DNA of 64,000 nucleotides from Hygrocybe punicea (lineage: Eukaryota; Basidiomycota; Agaricomycetes; Agaricales; Hygrophoraceae), in NCBI GenBank assembly GCA_963556145.1, contig OY744472.1, positions 1,364,001 to 1,428,000 on the forward strand, given 5' to 3'. The notes beneath the pieces are model-generated. The model searched no databases, had not been told where the DNA came from, and saw only the letters and a program-made list of their open reading frames with translations. This document shows, piece after piece, positions 45,530-58,131 of this stretch (positions within the stretch are counted from its first letter, which is position 1; each line of letters opens with the position of its first letter). A program made the translations under genes and the position numbers.

Positions 45530-47650
45530 TCTAATGTGATGTGAATGAATTGTTGGGTTCTTGGCAATGAATCTTTGAAGAGACATATCTTCCCTGTCAA
45601 GATAACAATGAGTCCAATGTGGATGAACTCAAGAAAGTAATCAAACTGATCAAAACCAAATTATTCACTGGAATTGATCTCAAAGATTACAACTTATGGA
45701 ATGTCAACATCATGATTGATGTGAATATTTCCACAACCCTCTCCAGCTTCAACCTACATTGCTCTGATTTGCAGAGTGGTAAAGTTTCACACTGCCAGAT
45801 ATATTTTTGCACTAATTTTACTATGATAAGTTAAGTGGACACTTGAGCGATACAAAAATGCTGAGTGCATTAAAATTAACTTCAGTTGTCAATTGTATAA
45901 AGCCATCCACATGAAATTTCTCAAAGACCTTGAGGCACTTGATGCCAAACTTGAATATTGCCACCTTTACAATATCCATTGTAAGTTACCTTATGAGATG
46001 ATTCATTATCAAACTAATTTATTTTAGATAACTGGCAAAGTCTCAGCAGTCCAGAAAAATATCAAAGATTTTGTGGCAAGGTCCATTGAAACATGATATT
46101 CTATATTTCCACCAGCTGATGTGGGGATTGCTGAGTCATCCAAACAGTGGATAGACTTTGTATCAAGGGCTGTTTCCATGTGGTTGAAGGAGAAGGATGG
46201 ATCAATTTCTTTCGCAGATGTGATTATTTAATCTTTCCTACCATGCTACCCATTTTTTTTCAATTAACCCAGCCAAAACATTCCATTATACTATACTTCA
46301 CCCATGGAGCTATCTATGAGTTCAGAATTAAGTATCTTTAGAGTATCAAGAGCTCTCCAGATATTTTATATCCAAAGATGCTTGAAGAGGCAATGTCGTT
46401 ACCTTTCAACCATCAATATTTTATCAACAAGATTTCTAAACCTGCCTCCAATTTTGCATGTTCACATAGTGGTAGTCCTTAGAAGCTGCACAGCTACTAC
46501 ACTCCCTGCTATGGACAAAACTTTTTAACTATTTAATCCATGACATAACCTTTGGCAAGGAAAGTTTCCTGAAGACATGAAATTGGGTCAACTTGGGCTA
46601 TCTGAATTTTTTGATTTGCAAGGAGTATGAGATTGAATTTGATACAATGACAATATAGTTGACAGATGGAAGTGGTGGTGTGGCCATTATTGGGCAACCT
46701 GGGATTGGTACATTAATCTTCTTGTTGGTGACAAATTGATCCTGATACTACAGAGGTTAGGTAAAATGACATTTCTGTTCTACATCTTGTTCTAGGGTCT
46801 CAGTGTTGAATTACTCACTGCTCTCTAAGTTCATGCTAGCCATTTTGTCCTATTTGATCAGGATGCAGTGAAGGCATTGACATCTTTAGGTCCAATGTGC
46901 TTCTCTAAAGGAACATGGACATTAGCCAACCCTGTAATGTGTTTCTTGAAGCTGACAAGAAGAAGGTGTGGGTAGTGCAGGCAACATTCCCAAATGGTCC
47001 CCAATGGAAGGACTACTACAATACTGGAAGGACTATATTATATTGGGTAATCTTGAGGTCTACAGTGAGCTATGATTATGTTAGGAGATTTTTGCTGATG
47101 CTTATTACCCCGGGTGCTGCTCAAGTTCAATGTCACTTATATGATGCAGGATTGTCAAAAGTTATGGGATTATGGGTTTGCCCCATTCCAATCAGCAGCT
47201 TTGCAAAATCATGATAAGATAGTGATCTTGGGGTTGCTATAGGCAACCCAGCCTGCATGCTAGCATGAATTTTGCAGATGAGATGAAGCAATTGAAGCAA
47301 TGTTTTGTTATTTTCTAGACCTTGAGGACCCTAGGAAAAAGGCTTGACATTTTTTGTCTAGGCCTTAAGGGGTATCTTCCTGTTGCTGGCAGCATCAACA
47401 TCCACCTGAGCCTCACTTTGTGAAAGCTCATGTATGTCTTTCTTTACAGCATCATGGATACACCAAAAGTAGCAGGTGCTTCTGTTCAAGTGGGTGGTTA
47501 AGAGACTGTCAAAAAAGTTCACATTTATTTGATGCAGAAAACAGGAAGGAGATTACAATCTTCTCCATATCTTTGAACCTGTGGACCGAATCTTCTGCAA
47601 TTGACTGGATGGTGCACTTGCAGAGATGATCACATTATTGAAGTTCCTAC
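45530..47650 (+). pseudogene. Decayed Crinkler-like (CRN) gene
   Basis: Broken frames follow the order of a fungal CRN-like protein. The N-terminal part reads NESNVDELKKVIKLIKTKL then GIDLKDYNLWNVNI (ubiquitin-like CRN head with LWKV-type motif, 45610-45720). A P-loop relic VAIIGQPGIG (about 46680-46710) lacks the Lys-Thr of a working Walker A. Next comes FLEADKKKVWVVQATFPNGP (46940-47000), recalling the NTPase/nuclease region of Agaricomycete CRN-like proteins. Several stops and frame shifts; function lost. Family assignment is from memory of motifs. Confidence 0.55.
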
Positions 47651-50600
47651 TCCACATTTAGCAATAACTCCTGCCACTTGCCAAAATTAAATGATTGGGG
47701 TTGTTAGCAGTCCTTATAAAACATTCTTGTCTTGGTGTTGCCATAATTTTATAAAAGAAAACTGAAAATGATAATGCTTGAAGTAGAGAAAGGGACATTG
47801 TAAATTTGGTGGGCTCAGGTTATATTATAAACCAAGCCTTAATCTACATGCAGGATTTGACATTGACATATGAGGATAGGTAAAGGGATTAATATTGGGC
47901 ATAACTGAATTTGTTTCTAAGGGTTCAGATGAATTTATTATATTATTGGGTTTTGCACATAACTTAAATAGAACTCGCAAAGCTCTCTCCTGCAGTCATC
48001 CAGGAGAACATGAAGAAACATACCCCAAAGGACCTAAGAGCTGGCTGGAAAGGTGGTGCAGGGCAAATGCAATTTTTGGATATTGTTTCAAGATGCAAAC
48101 TTCAAACAGCTATATCTCACTCAAGTCTTCAAATTTTGGCTGTAGTACAATATCTAGGTATAATGAACTGTACAGCATTTCAATCTCATCAAGATTACTG
48201 ACAACAGCAATAACACATCATTGACAATTGCACATATATGGAAATTGGCTTACATGATATTTCCTGTAACATCTTCATAGAGCAAGATCCTACAAAGCTT
48301 CAGATCTACATCATCTTCCAGGAGTGCAACTGCTAAAAAAATCTTGAGGTATATTTCATAACTCAGCTTGACATCTTTGTTGTAAACTCCAGATGCCTTC
48401 TGTAAAAGTGGTTGATGTTGGGCTCCAGGTAAGTGATACTATTATTTACTGCACATCTAACTAATCTATCCTTATTAGGACATTTGTGATACCATTAGCA
48501 TATTGAAAACATTATGCCCTATGTGTGTGGCCCTTTTTTCATTAATTGAGCCCCATTTCAACATCCCCAGCTCACATCAAGTCCTTTTGGTTGTGCATTG
48601 CTGGAAATGCTGGATGACACCATGGTCAAGCGAATGATTGAATTCTGCAACACCCAGTTGCTGTAATTCATTTCTGATCTACGACACCACCGGACCACAG
48701 TCCTGTGTTCATAGTTTATCAAATATGTCCCAGGCCATATCTGTAGCTTCAAACAAGGCATGAAAGTTCCTTTTTGCCTTCAAACTGGAACTGTATTCCA
48801 GAATCATGACAAAAATGACATCACAAACACTGTCTTCGATTACATGGTTTAAAGAGCTGTTGGACTCATTCAAAGACTTGTGAGGCCTTGCAGGATTATA
48901 GTTACGTTGGATGGACTATGGGGGTCAATCAGCTAGGGTATTAATAATGGTGACCAGAACACAACAAAAGCTGTGACATATGAAAAAAACATAGAGAGGA
49001 ATCTTGTGTTCAGCCACTCACTTAGGGTAAAATGATTTTTCATCTTTTTTAAATAATGAACATTTTTTCTTTTTGAGAAAGTCAAGAAAAAGAAGATTTT
49101 GGAAGTTGCATTTGATCTGACTCTACAATAAACAAGTCAAAGAAGTGGGGAAAATGAGCTGTGAGATGAATGGTATACCCCTTCAAACTTGTGAGTAAAT
49201 CCCAAGTCAACCAACATCTTCTTGACATATTTTTGGGGTCCTGAGGTTTCATCTTTCCCATACCATAAAACTTACGTTGTTTTAACTTTGATTCCAAAAA
49301 AATCACTGTAGCACTTCAAAACCTGTTGTCTTTGTTGTGGCTTGTATGCAGTTTGAGGAGTCAAAGGATGGACGGGTAACCGTGTATATCATCAATGGAT
49401 TAATATGTGTTATAAAATAAGAACCCAATATAAACTGATATTTGGGAGTGGACAAGTGACAGAGCTCACAGTAGAATGCAATACCATGTCAGTAGGATCA
49501 ACAATTATCATATGAGGAGGTTGACCAGGAGTACTGGACCTATAGTTAAATATTGAACTTAAAATGTATAAAAAGTAAGCATACAAACAAAAGTTGTAAA
49601 AATACAAAAGCAGTGGGATTTGGGTCTTTATAAAATGGTTCATCCACTGTACAAAATCTGGCATGCCCTTTGTACAGTTGGGCCTAGACAAATTGTTTCA
49701 AGTAGGTGGTCCAAATTGATATACAATATGCAGATCAGTCTAGTTCATATTTTATGTTATCAACATTAGATAAAATTACACCTATAATAACAGGGATATT
49801 ATCAAGTTTCTGGTGAGATGACCTATATGGCTGCTGACTTAGGCCCTGCCAGAGTAGTGGGTGTAATAAAATTCTGAGCACCATCATCAACACACCCAGA
49901 GGAAACACACAGCACACCAAATTGGTGGACTTTGGATGCCATGACCAGTTCTACCCCATTGTTGAATTGCCCATACCACATATTCTCCCATTATGACTGA
50001 CCACCTCATGAGAAGTAGTACATGGTGCTGTCAAATTTCCCCCTCACAGCCTCTCCACTAACTTGGCCTGCAACACTATCATGTGTTGGGATCAATAGGG
50101 TTGCCACTGACTTTCCACAAGCAGTTGCTCCTTTTGTAGAATATCCAGTATGCTCACTTGCCAATCCCACCAATAAGAGTCTATTTATACCAGCTACTTC
50201 AGTGCCCTCTGCCCCTCGCTTTTCAAGATCAGTGCAAAAAGAACTACATTGCAGACTCTCAACTATTATCATGGTGAGGCACCCCCCTTTCCTTAAAATT
50301 TGGCACATTCTAAATCCACCTTAGACCAGTGGCAATGAAGTGGACACCCTTGCACAACACCAAGCCTGCTGAGCTCTGACATAGCTCCCAACTATTGAGG
50401 ACCTTAGATCCTATGCCATAAGTGCCAGACATGTTGCTGCCAAGCACTCTTGGTGCTTCATAATACATCCATGCCTCTAAAGGGCATTTAGACCAGTAGG
50501 GATATTAGGGGGAGCCTGGTTGTAAGGTGTGGTGATCCTTGCAGTATGAGGGTTCAAGGTGGGCATTTCCATGCAAAAAGTTGAAAACCACGTCTGATAC

Positions 50601-53568
50601 TTAGAATATCTCGACTGACAACAATCTTGGCAAACCAGTCTCAAGTCTTAGGGAGAAGCTTCTGAACTTATCAATGGAGGGAAAGTCTGCTTCTGCGTTT
50701 GATGAAATTCACCATGGACTTCAGTCCAACTACTCTGGAAAGCATCATTGAATTTCATAACACATTCAGCCAAGGATTGAGTATAGCTCGTCAGCAGCAC
50801 ATCCAACTTCTCAAAGCCATTTCAGAACATTCTTTACTCCCTCTCTCATCAAACCCCCACTCTGTCTTTACTTTTACAAGTGAACAAAACTTCACCGCTG
50901 CTTGTCATGATTGGCTCCTTACGTCCCTTCAAGAGGTTGGAGAAACATTTGTCCACTTGAGATGACACTATTCACAACACTGCAATGAGCAGATGAAACA
51001 GGGGATGTATCAGAAGGGGTTGAAACAGCACATCATTTCAAAAAGAACCCCCAAAATTACTGGTGTGGTTGGTTGTGTTTGCCAGTGGATCAGGCTCAGA
51101 CTCAGATCGGATTATAGACTTCTGATATTTCAAGAATATTTTGGAAACTGTTTCCATATTTGGCAAAAGTAACCAAATTAGGCAATTTGATCATCCAATT
51201 TTTCACATGTTGTCCACAAACACATCTTTTTCTCCAATCTAAAGCCTTGCTATTTAATTTGGAACCTCTACTATCCTGTGGTGCCATGTGCAAACCTCTT
51301 TGCATCTTGTCGCAGCTAACCCTGCAATCTCCTTGTCTCCTCCAACCCTCTCAACTTTAGGCAACATTTTAAACCCTCTCCAGTTCCCAACAGCATGGAC
51401 TTCAATTGTCCTTCTTTATCCGCTGAATCTCACCTGCAACTGAATTTATTTCCCATGTGCCACTTCTTTTTTGTGGTAGGAATCTTGTCTAACAATTTTT
51501 TCTAGTCAAATTATCTACTTTCTCTGTTGTATTTATGTGTTTGCAGACTTCACGCTTGGGTGAGCAGCTATGTGACCATGTCATGGCTAATTAGTTGGCC
51601 ATGACATTGTAACCCTAACCCAAACAATAGTTATGGCCATGTATATTTCCGTGATGCCAGAGTGTACACCAACAAACCCCACGTTAAATGGAGGGTCATC
51701 TGTGATGTGCAGGCTGCCACAGCCCACCAGAGATGGGGCGAGTTTGGGGTTGAATAGGCGAAAATCCAGTAATATATCATGTCTTGTTCTTGCATGTTAA
51801 CTTGCTCATAGTGGTGCGGCGCATTATGGCAGGATGCGCTGGTCTGAACCACTACATTTGACAGTCTGGCTTTACACTGTAGATGCAGGTTCTTGGTGGC
51901 TTCGGAACTATAATGATAAAGATCCTAACCAGAGGGTGTCAGCGTAGAAGTGACGATGGATAAGTCAGTGTCGGGAGTAGTAGTAAAAATAGAAATGGAA
52001 GTAAAGATGTAAGCTGCCGTGTAAAACTAAACAAATAACGACGAATCCGGTGATGAACGGAGTGAAAACGGACAAATAATGAAGAACCCGACGATGCCGA
52101 CGATGTCGGGTACGGCGGGTTGGGTTGGGTCGGGTCAGAAACAATGAACAAATAACAAGAACAATGATAAAAACGATGAAGTGAACTACGAAAAGCTAAG
52201 GGTCTACGAGGATGAGAACTTGAAGGGATTAAAAGGTGGTTCTGACTATATGAACACGGGGACTAAGGGTATATTTTTTTGTATGGTCGTCGGGGACCGT
52301 TTTTATAGTACAGGAAACAGTAATCTACTTTCGGACATGTCTATTTCGGCTGATGGTAAGCTACAAAGAAAGGTTGGAATAGGGATCGATTGGAGGCATC
52401 GGGTGCGTCTGGATTCGTGATATATTGATGATACGGACTCAGAGGGACATTGAGTCTCTACAACACCAGAGAACAATATCATGTCACCACTTTGCATGTT
52501 TACCATGCAAGGAGGGGCATTTTGAATACTTGAGGTAAGTCTCAATATTTCCATAGTCTCTGTTCCAGAGGCTAGGAACTACTTGGATATAACAAATTAG
52601 GACCTGTATATAACATTTAAATGCTTTATTCATCTGTTTTTCCTCCAAATATTTATCTGCATGTTCATATTGATAGTGTTTTTTGCAGTGTAATGGACAT
52701 GCTGATCATTAGTACTTATATAAAGATCAATCAATCAATTGATCAATCACTTATGTAAGCACTCAGGAGCCAGGAATCCACTCATCCAGCAATTTTTCTA
52801 CAGGTTTAGACTTATATGATTATGTAATCATGCCAAAATGAAATTATTTCATTTATTATTTCCAAAATACAGTAAATTAAAGAAATCCTCAACCACGGGC
52901 CCACCCCAACCAACTAATAGCTGTTTTCCATCAATCTTGATTCCATGTTGTTAATTTAGATGACATAGAAGAAAGTCTGAATGTTGTTATGTTGTAGGGG
53001 CCCCTACTTCACAGCAAATTCAAGCCCTCTGGACAAAACAAAGATGCAATGATAAGCATCCACTTAAATGGCAAAAAGAAGAAGAAATTTGCTTAGCCAA
53101 TAACCCAAAAGCCAAAATTGAAACATTGGGGCTCGACAAGATCAAAGCAACCAATAAGTTGAAAATTCAGGTCCTAATTCGAGCTGCTTATGAGCACACC
53201 TTGCTGGGCATTGAATTTGAGGGAACTGGCAAGGAAAGGGACTGCACAAGCCAATCGAAGTCACTCTGAAGCTAAATCTTTAGTGTGAAAAGGAGTTTTA
53301 AGCATAACTTACAATTTTGCGACCTTTGCCACACTATGTTGCCATGCAGGATGCTGGCAGACATGGATGAAGCACCCAGTACCCAATGATGGTGCTGTAA
53401 AAGCAGGCTTGTTGGCAAGCAGCTAGAAATTGCGGAAGTAAGTAATGCAGAAGAAATATGCAGAATGGAAGACTTATCGGGTCATGAAATTGTAACCAAT
53501 TTCAACCAATCACTGAGGTCTTTTGGCATGTCACGATTCATGTCAAAACATCCCAGTGATGATGGTTG
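47651..53568. other. Six kb of CpG-poor repeat debris
   Basis: No intact gene. Some coding-like scraps: 48840-49030 (RLVRPCRIIVTLDGLWGSI), 50699-50965 (an 88-residue frame FSPTTLESIIEFHNTFSQGL), 53130-53265 (GLDKIKATNKLKIQVLIRAA). None could be assigned. A small AATC/ATTG tandem lies at 52727-52750. Confidence 0.4.
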
Positions 53569-54284
53569 TAGTGATGGACAGGTTCGGTTCAGTCCGGTTC
53601 AGGCCAAAAAAATCTGAACCTTGAACTGAACCTTAGGTTCAGGTTCAAACAGGTTCAGTTCAGGTTCACACTGATCTGAACCCTGAACCAAACCTGTAAG
53701 TGTATCATAGGGCTAGATTACATTTTTATTCAGTATAAATGCCTATATTTTATGCCTTGTGGTTATATAGCATGATCAAAGGTTCCTTTAGAGCAAATTG
53801 TATGTATTACTGTACATTTGTATCACTTAAAGCTAACATGTTAAAGAAATTAAGCTTATCAGCTTCAATGTTGCAACTGTGGTACTTAAAAATAATGATA
53901 ATATAATACATCATACGTACTTGAGGCTTACCTTGGCATAATCCTCAGATATTATACAACTTATACCAACTTATTCTGACAAATCCAGAGCTCAAACCCC
54001 CTGAAGGAGAGTGGCAGGATTTAACAGGGAGTTGTTAGCTACAACAAGACAAAAGTGATCATGTTTCTTCCAAAAATTAGGCAAAATTATATCACATTTG
54101 TTGAAGTTTAGGTTCAGGTTCAAACTGGTTTGAACCAGGTTCACAGAATTTCCCCCCTGCCTGAACCTTGAACTGAACCTCAGGTTCAGTTCAGGCTTCA
54201 GCTTGAACCTGAACCCTATTTCAGGTTCAGTTCAGTTCAGTTCAGGTCCGAACCTTGGTTCAGAACCAAACCTATCCATCACTA
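53569..54284. mobile_element. J: hAT-like element, 716 bp
   Basis: Ends TAGTGATGGACAGGTTCGG and complement-like CCTATCCATCACTA, with perfect duplication GATGGTTG (53561-53568, 54285-54292). Subterminal regions are runs of GGTTCAGGTTCA-type repeats in both orientations; the middle is AT-rich. No dyad or exon-end box seen. Confidence 0.92.
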
Positions 54285-54699
54285 GATGGTTGATGATGGC
54301 TTACATTCAGATTGGTTGTCGAAGGATAAATTTAATAAATACCTTTTGCACAGACTTTGTGAACCTTGCTTGCCAATGTGCTGCTGCGATTTTTGTGAGT
54401 TGTCATGCTTGGAGCCCATAGGTTTTAAGGAGATCATCTTGTATTGCGACAAAAAAGTCCTATACTACCCAAAAACAGAACAAGTACACAACAAAGATAC
54501 ACATCAATAGAAACAAACAACACGATCAGAGCGAGATCACATGTGAAGAATGTGATCACATGCAAGTAAACAAGATCACATGCTGTTGTTGATTGTCATA
54601 AAAGGTAGGCATGTCATCTTTCATGACCTGATCCTTATCATGCATGCCGATTGCGATGTCATTTTCTTTTGCTCACCTGTGCCCAGTTGGGTGCAGGTG

Positions 54700-55849
54700 A
54701 ATGATTAGATGACCGAAGAGCTGCCCAGATCGTCACAGAAGCTCTGCTGAATCCGAGTAAGTCATGATGATTCCACTGGCCCAATCTAATTGTTTCTCTA
54801 TTGTAGTTTATATTCCATGGGACCTTGAGGATTACACCACCTGTGTCAAAAAGGGCCTGGGTACCCCAGCATCAATCGCCCAATTACTGTGCAAGTTTGT
54901 GAATCCCTAACTCGGCAGGGTGAATAGGCCTGCAACAGTGGTGGACATTTGTGGACAAATAATAATCTGGTATCTTCCAGGGTTGATATCAGCCCAGCAA
55001 GCTGTAAGTCGTGTCATGATCTGGGAGTTTTCATTTAATAGTAGAGACAAATTAGGATGTTATGCTGAATGGCAGTGAAAACATACAAGTCATCAGCTCA
55101 AAAAAGATTCATCGTGAACAAACACATGGGAAGGTAAATTGGCAAGTCAACCAAAAACATTTTTGTTTTGATTCTGTGGATCAGAATCTACTGCCTGGAA
55201 GTGATGAGTATTCGGCAGGGTGGTTCACACAGGCTCATACTATGAGTTCCAACATCCACCAACATTCCAGTTTCCAGGCTCATTCATATTTTAGAATCGT
55301 AAGCGGGGTACTGGAGATTGGATGTCTTCAATAGCTGATGTAGAATCGTTCATCAATTGGGTCTTCTTTATGGTTCATCCATCACTGCAACAAATCAGCA
55401 GTGAAGCTTTGGACATGTTCAGGTTGGCCAACCTGATGGCTAACGTCGCAGGATCCTGGACATCCCATTTCACTGGGATCACAGTTATCATCAACCAGAA
55501 GACATTGGCACATTGTGATGGGAATGGTATGCCACCTTGGTATGGCTTCCTCCTGGGTATCAGAGACTATCATCATTGCACTCTTGATATGCCTGACCTT
55601 GGACTGCAGCTCGATTATGGGCCTGGAACTGACGTCTTCCTATGTGGCAATAGCATCAGACACGAAGTCACAGACTGGAGTGGTGGGGATCGAGTTTGCT
55701 ATGCTCATTTCCTCAGGAAGAAAGTCTTGGAGCATCTAAATGTAGAATTGTCAGGGTGGTCTGAGCAGAAAGATTTTTGTACCATCATTCCAGAGGAGAA
55801 ATGTTGTGAATTGGGTATTAAAAACTTGGAACATGTAGCAGTGTAAACA
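54700..55849 (+). pseudogene. TET/JBP-family dioxygenase relic
   Basis: Fragments in order: WDLEDYTTCVKKGLGTPASI (54822-54880), NRPATVVDICGQIIIWYLPG (54923-54985), EYSAGWFTQAHTMSSNIHQH (55208-55267), then an open stretch 55322-55846 with the catalytic core. There AHCDGNG supplies the HxD pair, TLDMPDLGLQLDYGPGTDV the middle strands, IRHEVTDW the distal His and GDRVCYAHFLR the 2-oxoglutarate Arg. Basidiomycete TET/JBP proteins, expanded alongside KDZ transposons, oxidise 5-methylcytosine. Upstream stops and a frame shift at about 55310 mark it as broken, yet all visible catalytic residues of the last exon survive. Confidence 0.7.
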
Positions 55850-55966
55850 TCATTCACAAAATATGTATCCTTGTCCCGAACTTATGAAATATTACTTGTG
55901 TAACATTGCGATGAGCCTATCAGCAGGTTATAGTTCAGATTGTCCATCTTGAATTGCAGTAACAGG
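55850..55966. other. Short flank between the TET/JBP relic and element I
   Basis: Ends in GTAACAGG, the duplicated target of element I. Confidence 0.5.
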
Positions 55967-56482
55967 TAGTGTTGCCGTAGTTCGGTTCCGAACCTAGCCG
56001 AACCCGGTTCAAACCCCGAACCGAACCCGGGGTTCAGTCTAAGTTCAGCCAAATGCTGAACCGGACCGCGGGTTCGGTTCAGGGTTTCGAGGCTGGCCGG
56101 ATTTCCTGAACGGCTCCAAACCGCGTCCAAACCGCGAACGCGGATATTTTTAAGGAATTTATTTCATTTGTTTTTCATATTTCTTTACTTACCATTTCGT
56201 GTTAAACGGTATCATGTGACCGGCCGTGACGAGGTAGCTTTCACGCGACACAGCAACATCAACGCGGATTGAACACAACACAATTTGTGTTGTGTTCCTC
56301 AAGGTAAGTTTCCTTTTTTTCTTAACTTTACTAATGTTATTTGCGACAGGAAAATCGACAACCACGGCAACGACAACCACGACGCCCAGCAGCAGCAGCA
56401 GGAGCGCAGGAGCAACAGCAGCAACGGCGGCAGCAGCAACGGCGGCAACAGCAGCAGCAGCAGCAGCAGCAGCGCCGGCAGC

Positions 56483-56520
<38 letters not shown>

Positions 56521-57049
56521 CGCAGGAGCAACAGCAGCAACGGCGGCAGCAGCAACGGCGGCAACAGCAGCAGCAGCAGCAGCAACACCGGCAGCAGCAG
56601 CAGCTGCTGCTGGTGCATCAAGCCCCAACATCACCATCAGCGGCGGCAACAACAACGGCAACCACCACCACGACGGCCAGCAGCAGCAATGCCAGCAGCA
56701 GCAGCAACAGCGGCAGCGGCAACAGCAACAGCAGCAGCAGGAGCGCAGCAGCGACGGCGACGGCAGCAGCAGCAGCAGCACCAGCAGTGGGAGCGGCAGC
56801 AGCAGCAGCAACAGCACCAGACGGCTCCCCCGTAGCCCAACTTCCTCGCGAAGCGTAGCGCCGTATCAATTGATACGTGCCTGCCATTCGCGAGGAGAAC
56901 GGAGCTCAGGGGTGAGCCAACCTCGGTCTGGGGTTCAGACCGCGTCTGAACCCAGACCGAACGCTAAGAGACGGTTCAAAGCCGAAGTTCAGTTCGCGGT
57001 TCCGCCAAAAAGGGTCGGAACCGGACCGAACTGAACTTCGGCAACACTA
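55967..57049 (+). mobile_element. I: young hAT-like element with CAG-repeat body, 1083 bp
   Basis: TIRs TAGTGTTGCCGTAGTTCGG and complement; perfect duplication GTAACAGG (55959-55966, 57050-57057). An intron-like unit AAG/GTAAGTTTCC..TTTACTAAT..GACAG occupies about 56304-56349. Behind it 56390-56820 is CAG/CAR-rich and open in all three plus frames (poly-Ser/Asn, poly-Ala/Thr, poly-Gln/Arg) as well as on the minus strand, so frame openness is no proof of coding. A near-perfect CAATTG dyad follows at 56844. Many CpGs remain. L is its decayed relative. Confidence 0.93.
56844..56895. repeat. CAATTG tripartite dyad in I
   Basis: CCTCGCGAA (56844-56852), core GTATCAATTGATAC, TTCGCGAGG (56887-56895). 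Exactly symmetrical: both half-sites are centred 21.5 bp from the core. Confidence 0.9.
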
Positions 57050-57689
57050 GTAACAGGAATATGAGCATCTCAATTGCGTATCTAGGCACTGAAAGGGAGG
57101 TCTGATCATGGTTGTCTCAAGTTCAGGCTTGCATGGTGCAAAAGCACTGCATCTGGTATATGTCAGGGGGTCACAGGTGGATACCCAAATGTTGTTCCAA
57201 AGATTGGTGCACACTGGTGTGATGGCGAGTGGGGTTGTAGATCCAGATGGAAATCTACTATGAAGGGTGATCAGCTAGTAGAAGTGATCAAAGGAGTGGC
57301 AAGTAGAGAATCCAAGGTCATGTAAGTGGGAACCGGAGAGGATTGGACCTATCCAATTGGTTGGGTTGGTTTCTGGATTGATTTGGGGATCGGATCCGGT
57401 TGGGTCATGGAGTTGACAGAGAGTTTTTAGATATAGTAAAGGTGGGTTTGTTATGGGATAACGGAAAGTGATGAGTGACTTAGTACGAAAGAGTTCTGTG
57501 CATTTTGGGGTGAAGAGTCAACTTGTATTATTGGTACAACTATCTCTACATTTTATAGTACTTAAACAAGGCAGTACTCTGCACAGGCTAGTTAGGAGAA
57601 GAGGCGGTAAACATCAAATCTACTGAAACATATCAAACTGACCAGTGTCTCTATGAAACGTGATAGGAGCTGTAGTATAGAAGTGAACC
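57050..57689. other. Flank and probable 5' part of a decayed LTR
   Basis: Non-coding; from about 57400 it reads like LTR sequence but the 5' boundary was not found. Confidence 0.35.
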
Positions 57690-57882
57690 GGTGTCAATGG
57701 TCATCGTGATGAGAACATATACAATTGGGTTGAGTGTCGCACTGTGTTGTGGATCAGGTCCGGATCTGGGTTTGGTGGATTTTGGTACATATTTCGATTG
57801 GGTTTGTTATAGGTCTTTGTGCAGAGTCGGGTTGTGTCTTATATGTTGGGTTTTTGTGTATGGAGGGACCCTGCCCTCTACA
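57690..57882 (+). mobile_element. LTR fragment (3' part)
   Basis: ATGAGAACATATACAATTGG ... GGAGGGACCCTGCCCTCTACA; the same 3' end, with substitutions, occurs at 61999-62113. Ends in CA. Full LTR limits not resolved. Confidence 0.6.
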
Positions 57883-58131
57883 TCTCCCCCACACTTCTAA
57901 TAGGAACCATCCCTGGTCGACCTGTCGGTCAAATAAGCTCGAGGTCAATCCGGATTGGAATCCAACATGTTGGATTGTCATATGGTCGTACAGGTGTGTG
58001 CAAGCCGATGGCAACTCAGGGAAAATGATAAGAATCCGAGAAAACCCAAGAAGGCAACTGGGGCCGTCAGGACATAAAAAAAGCTGCCATGCGACCGCAT
58101 CAACAATGACACACAAGAAAAATTTGCTTAT

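Noticed and set aside
56285..57034. Long plus- and minus-strand frames as real poly-Ser, poly-Ala or poly-Leu proteins
   Set aside because: The CAG/CAR repeats lack stop codons in nearly all frames; openness has no evidential value here.
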